DNA from: Coriobacteriia bacterium
GTDB taxonomy: Bacteria > Actinomycetota > Coriobacteriia > Anaerosomatales > JAAXUF01
NCBI GenBank assembly: GCA_013334745.1
Contig: JAAXWY010000005.1
Location: 1 to 64,000, forward strand
Reading direction: 5' to 3'
DNA: 64,000 nucleotides
Shown here: positions 63,408-64,000 of the stretch, in pieces
How the letters are laid out: the number at the start of each line of letters is the position of its first letter
Position numbering within the stretch: position 1 is the first letter of the stretch
Notes under the pieces: generated by a model
Database searches by the model: none
What the model was told of the DNA's origin: nothing
Seen by the model: only the letters and a program-made list of their open reading frames with translations
Program-made: the position numbers and the translations under genes

Positions 63408-63976
63408 CGGGGCGTATCCGATCCGAGATCGCCGAGCACCTCTCGGCGGCTGGCAAGCTCGAGGCGATCGCGCCGGCGATAGCGGCTGCGGCCGACGCGC
63501 TGGTCGCGTCTGCCGCAAATGGCGGGACGTTGCTCGTGTGCGGCAACGGCGGCTCGGCCGCCGACGCGCAGCACATCGCTGCCGAGTACACCGGCCGCTA
63601 CCTGCTCGACCGCGATCCACTGCCCGCCATCGCGCTGCACACAAACACCTCCGCGCTGACGGCCGTGGGTAACGACTACGGCTTCGACGCGGTGTTCGAG
63701 CGGCAGGTGCGCGCATTCGGCAAGCCGGGCGACGCGTTCCTCGGGCTGTCGACATCCGGCGGCTCGGCGAACGTGGTGGCCGCGGCGCGCGTCGCGCGCG
63801 AACTCGGCATCGCGACCGTTGCGCTGGTAGGCGAGGCGGGCGGGCCGCTTGCCGACATCTGCGACGTCGCGATCTGCGCACCGTCGGGCTCGACCCCGCG
63901 CATCCAGGAGCTGCACATCGTCATCGCTCACATCCTGTGCGGCATCGTCGAGGAGCGGGTGTGCGCGAAGCCGTGA
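63395..63976 (+). CDS. gmhA: Phosphoheptose isomerase (sedoheptulose 7-phosphate isomerase)
   Basis: 193-residue SIS-domain protein. CGNGGSAADAQHIAAEYTGR, STSGGSANVVAA and QELHIVIAHILCGIVEE are GmhA signatures. It forms D-glycero-D-manno-heptose 7-phosphate, the substrate of HddA. GTG 63395 has AAGGAG 7 bases ahead and overlaps hddA by 13 bp. The Zn ligands of the family (His in the AQHIAAE and LHIVIAH helices) are present. Confidence 0.93.
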   Translation: MEELTGRIRSEIAEHLSAAGKLEAIAPAIAAAADALVASAANGGTLLVCGNGGSAADAQHIAAEYTGRYLLDRDPLPAIALHTNTSALTAVGNDYGFDAVFERQVRAFGKPGDAFLGLSTSGGSANVVAAARVARELGIATVALVGEAGGPLADICDVAICAPSGSTPRIQELHIVIAHILCGIVEERVCAKP

Positions 63977-64000
63977 TCCTCGCAGGCGGGCTCGCGTCCC
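63961..64000 (+). CDS. hddC: Start of a nucleotidyltransferase, probably HddC (cut by window edge)
   Basis: Only 13 residues are visible (MREAVILAGGLAS), starting at GTG 63961 inside the end of gmhA. LAGGL is the nucleotidyltransferase N-terminus. By position it should be the heptose-1-phosphate guanylyltransferase HddC; the identity rests on context only. Confidence 0.5.
   Translation, partial: MREAVILAGGLAS

Overview
The window is strongly G+C-rich, with GTG and TTG starts about as usual as ATG and genes packed in overlapping runs on both strands. This suggests an actinobacterium. Oxygen-independent functions point to an anaerobe: a radical-SAM heme synthase of the siroheme-dependent route (AhbD), an anaerobic sulfatase-maturating enzyme beside a Cys-type sulfatase, and cytochrome c maturation by a variant System I. 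A deep-branching anaerobic lineage such as Coriobacteriia/OPB41-like organisms would fit, but that placement is inference. No rRNA, phage, insertion sequence or CRISPR array was seen; one tRNA-Ala is present. No gene-free stretch exceeds about 300 bases.

Layout. (1) 1-5119: a two-component system (kinase cut by the window edge), coaX, a CCA-adding enzyme, and an orphan pair made of an HTH regulator and a 'quinate 5-dehydrogenase'-type protein. (2) 5329-15868: the cytochrome c/heme block, ccmE-F-A-B-C-D-like, hemX-like, a short-chain dehydrogenase, then hemA-C-D behind its own promoter and a structured leader. CcmE carries Cys-x3-Tyr instead of His-x3-Tyr and has a second OB-like domain. (3) 15948-34276: a toxin-antitoxin pair, glpK, many transport and envelope genes (CPA1 antiporter, AI-2E, SulP, TerC, ClC, GAP, HdeD, SHOCT proteins), a fused double hydrolase, and the sulfatase and its maturase. 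(4) 34296-41152: tRNA-Ala, hemB, cardiolipin synthase, ahbD and hemL, which complete the early tetrapyrrole steps together with hemA-C-D. (5) 41156-64000: a large surface-polysaccharide locus.

In the polysaccharide locus, GalU makes UDP-glucose. ManC and two tandem GMD-type dehydratases make GDP-mannose and GDP-6-deoxyhexose. RfbF, RfbG and RfbH make a CDP-3,6-dideoxy-4-keto sugar. A ThDP-dependent acetolactate-synthase-like enzyme plus a reductase follow directly and probably add and reduce a two-carbon branch, as in yersiniose biosynthesis. At the right edge a phosphohexomutase, HddA, GmhA and the start of HddC form the GDP-D-glycero-alpha-D-manno-heptose pathway. Glycosyltransferases (GT2, GT4, GT10), two FkbM methyltransferases and a flippase supply assembly and export.

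The most unusual points are the Cys-type two-domain CcmE with no CcmG/CcmH nearby, the interleaved inverted repeats ahead of hemA, the His/Pro/Gly-rich N-terminus of AhbD, the yersiniose-like branched-sugar module, the tandem hydrolase-membrane fusion with an inactive-looking second domain, and the orphan regulator/dehydrogenase pair with an operator-like palindrome. All functions are read from sequence by eye; no database search was run.
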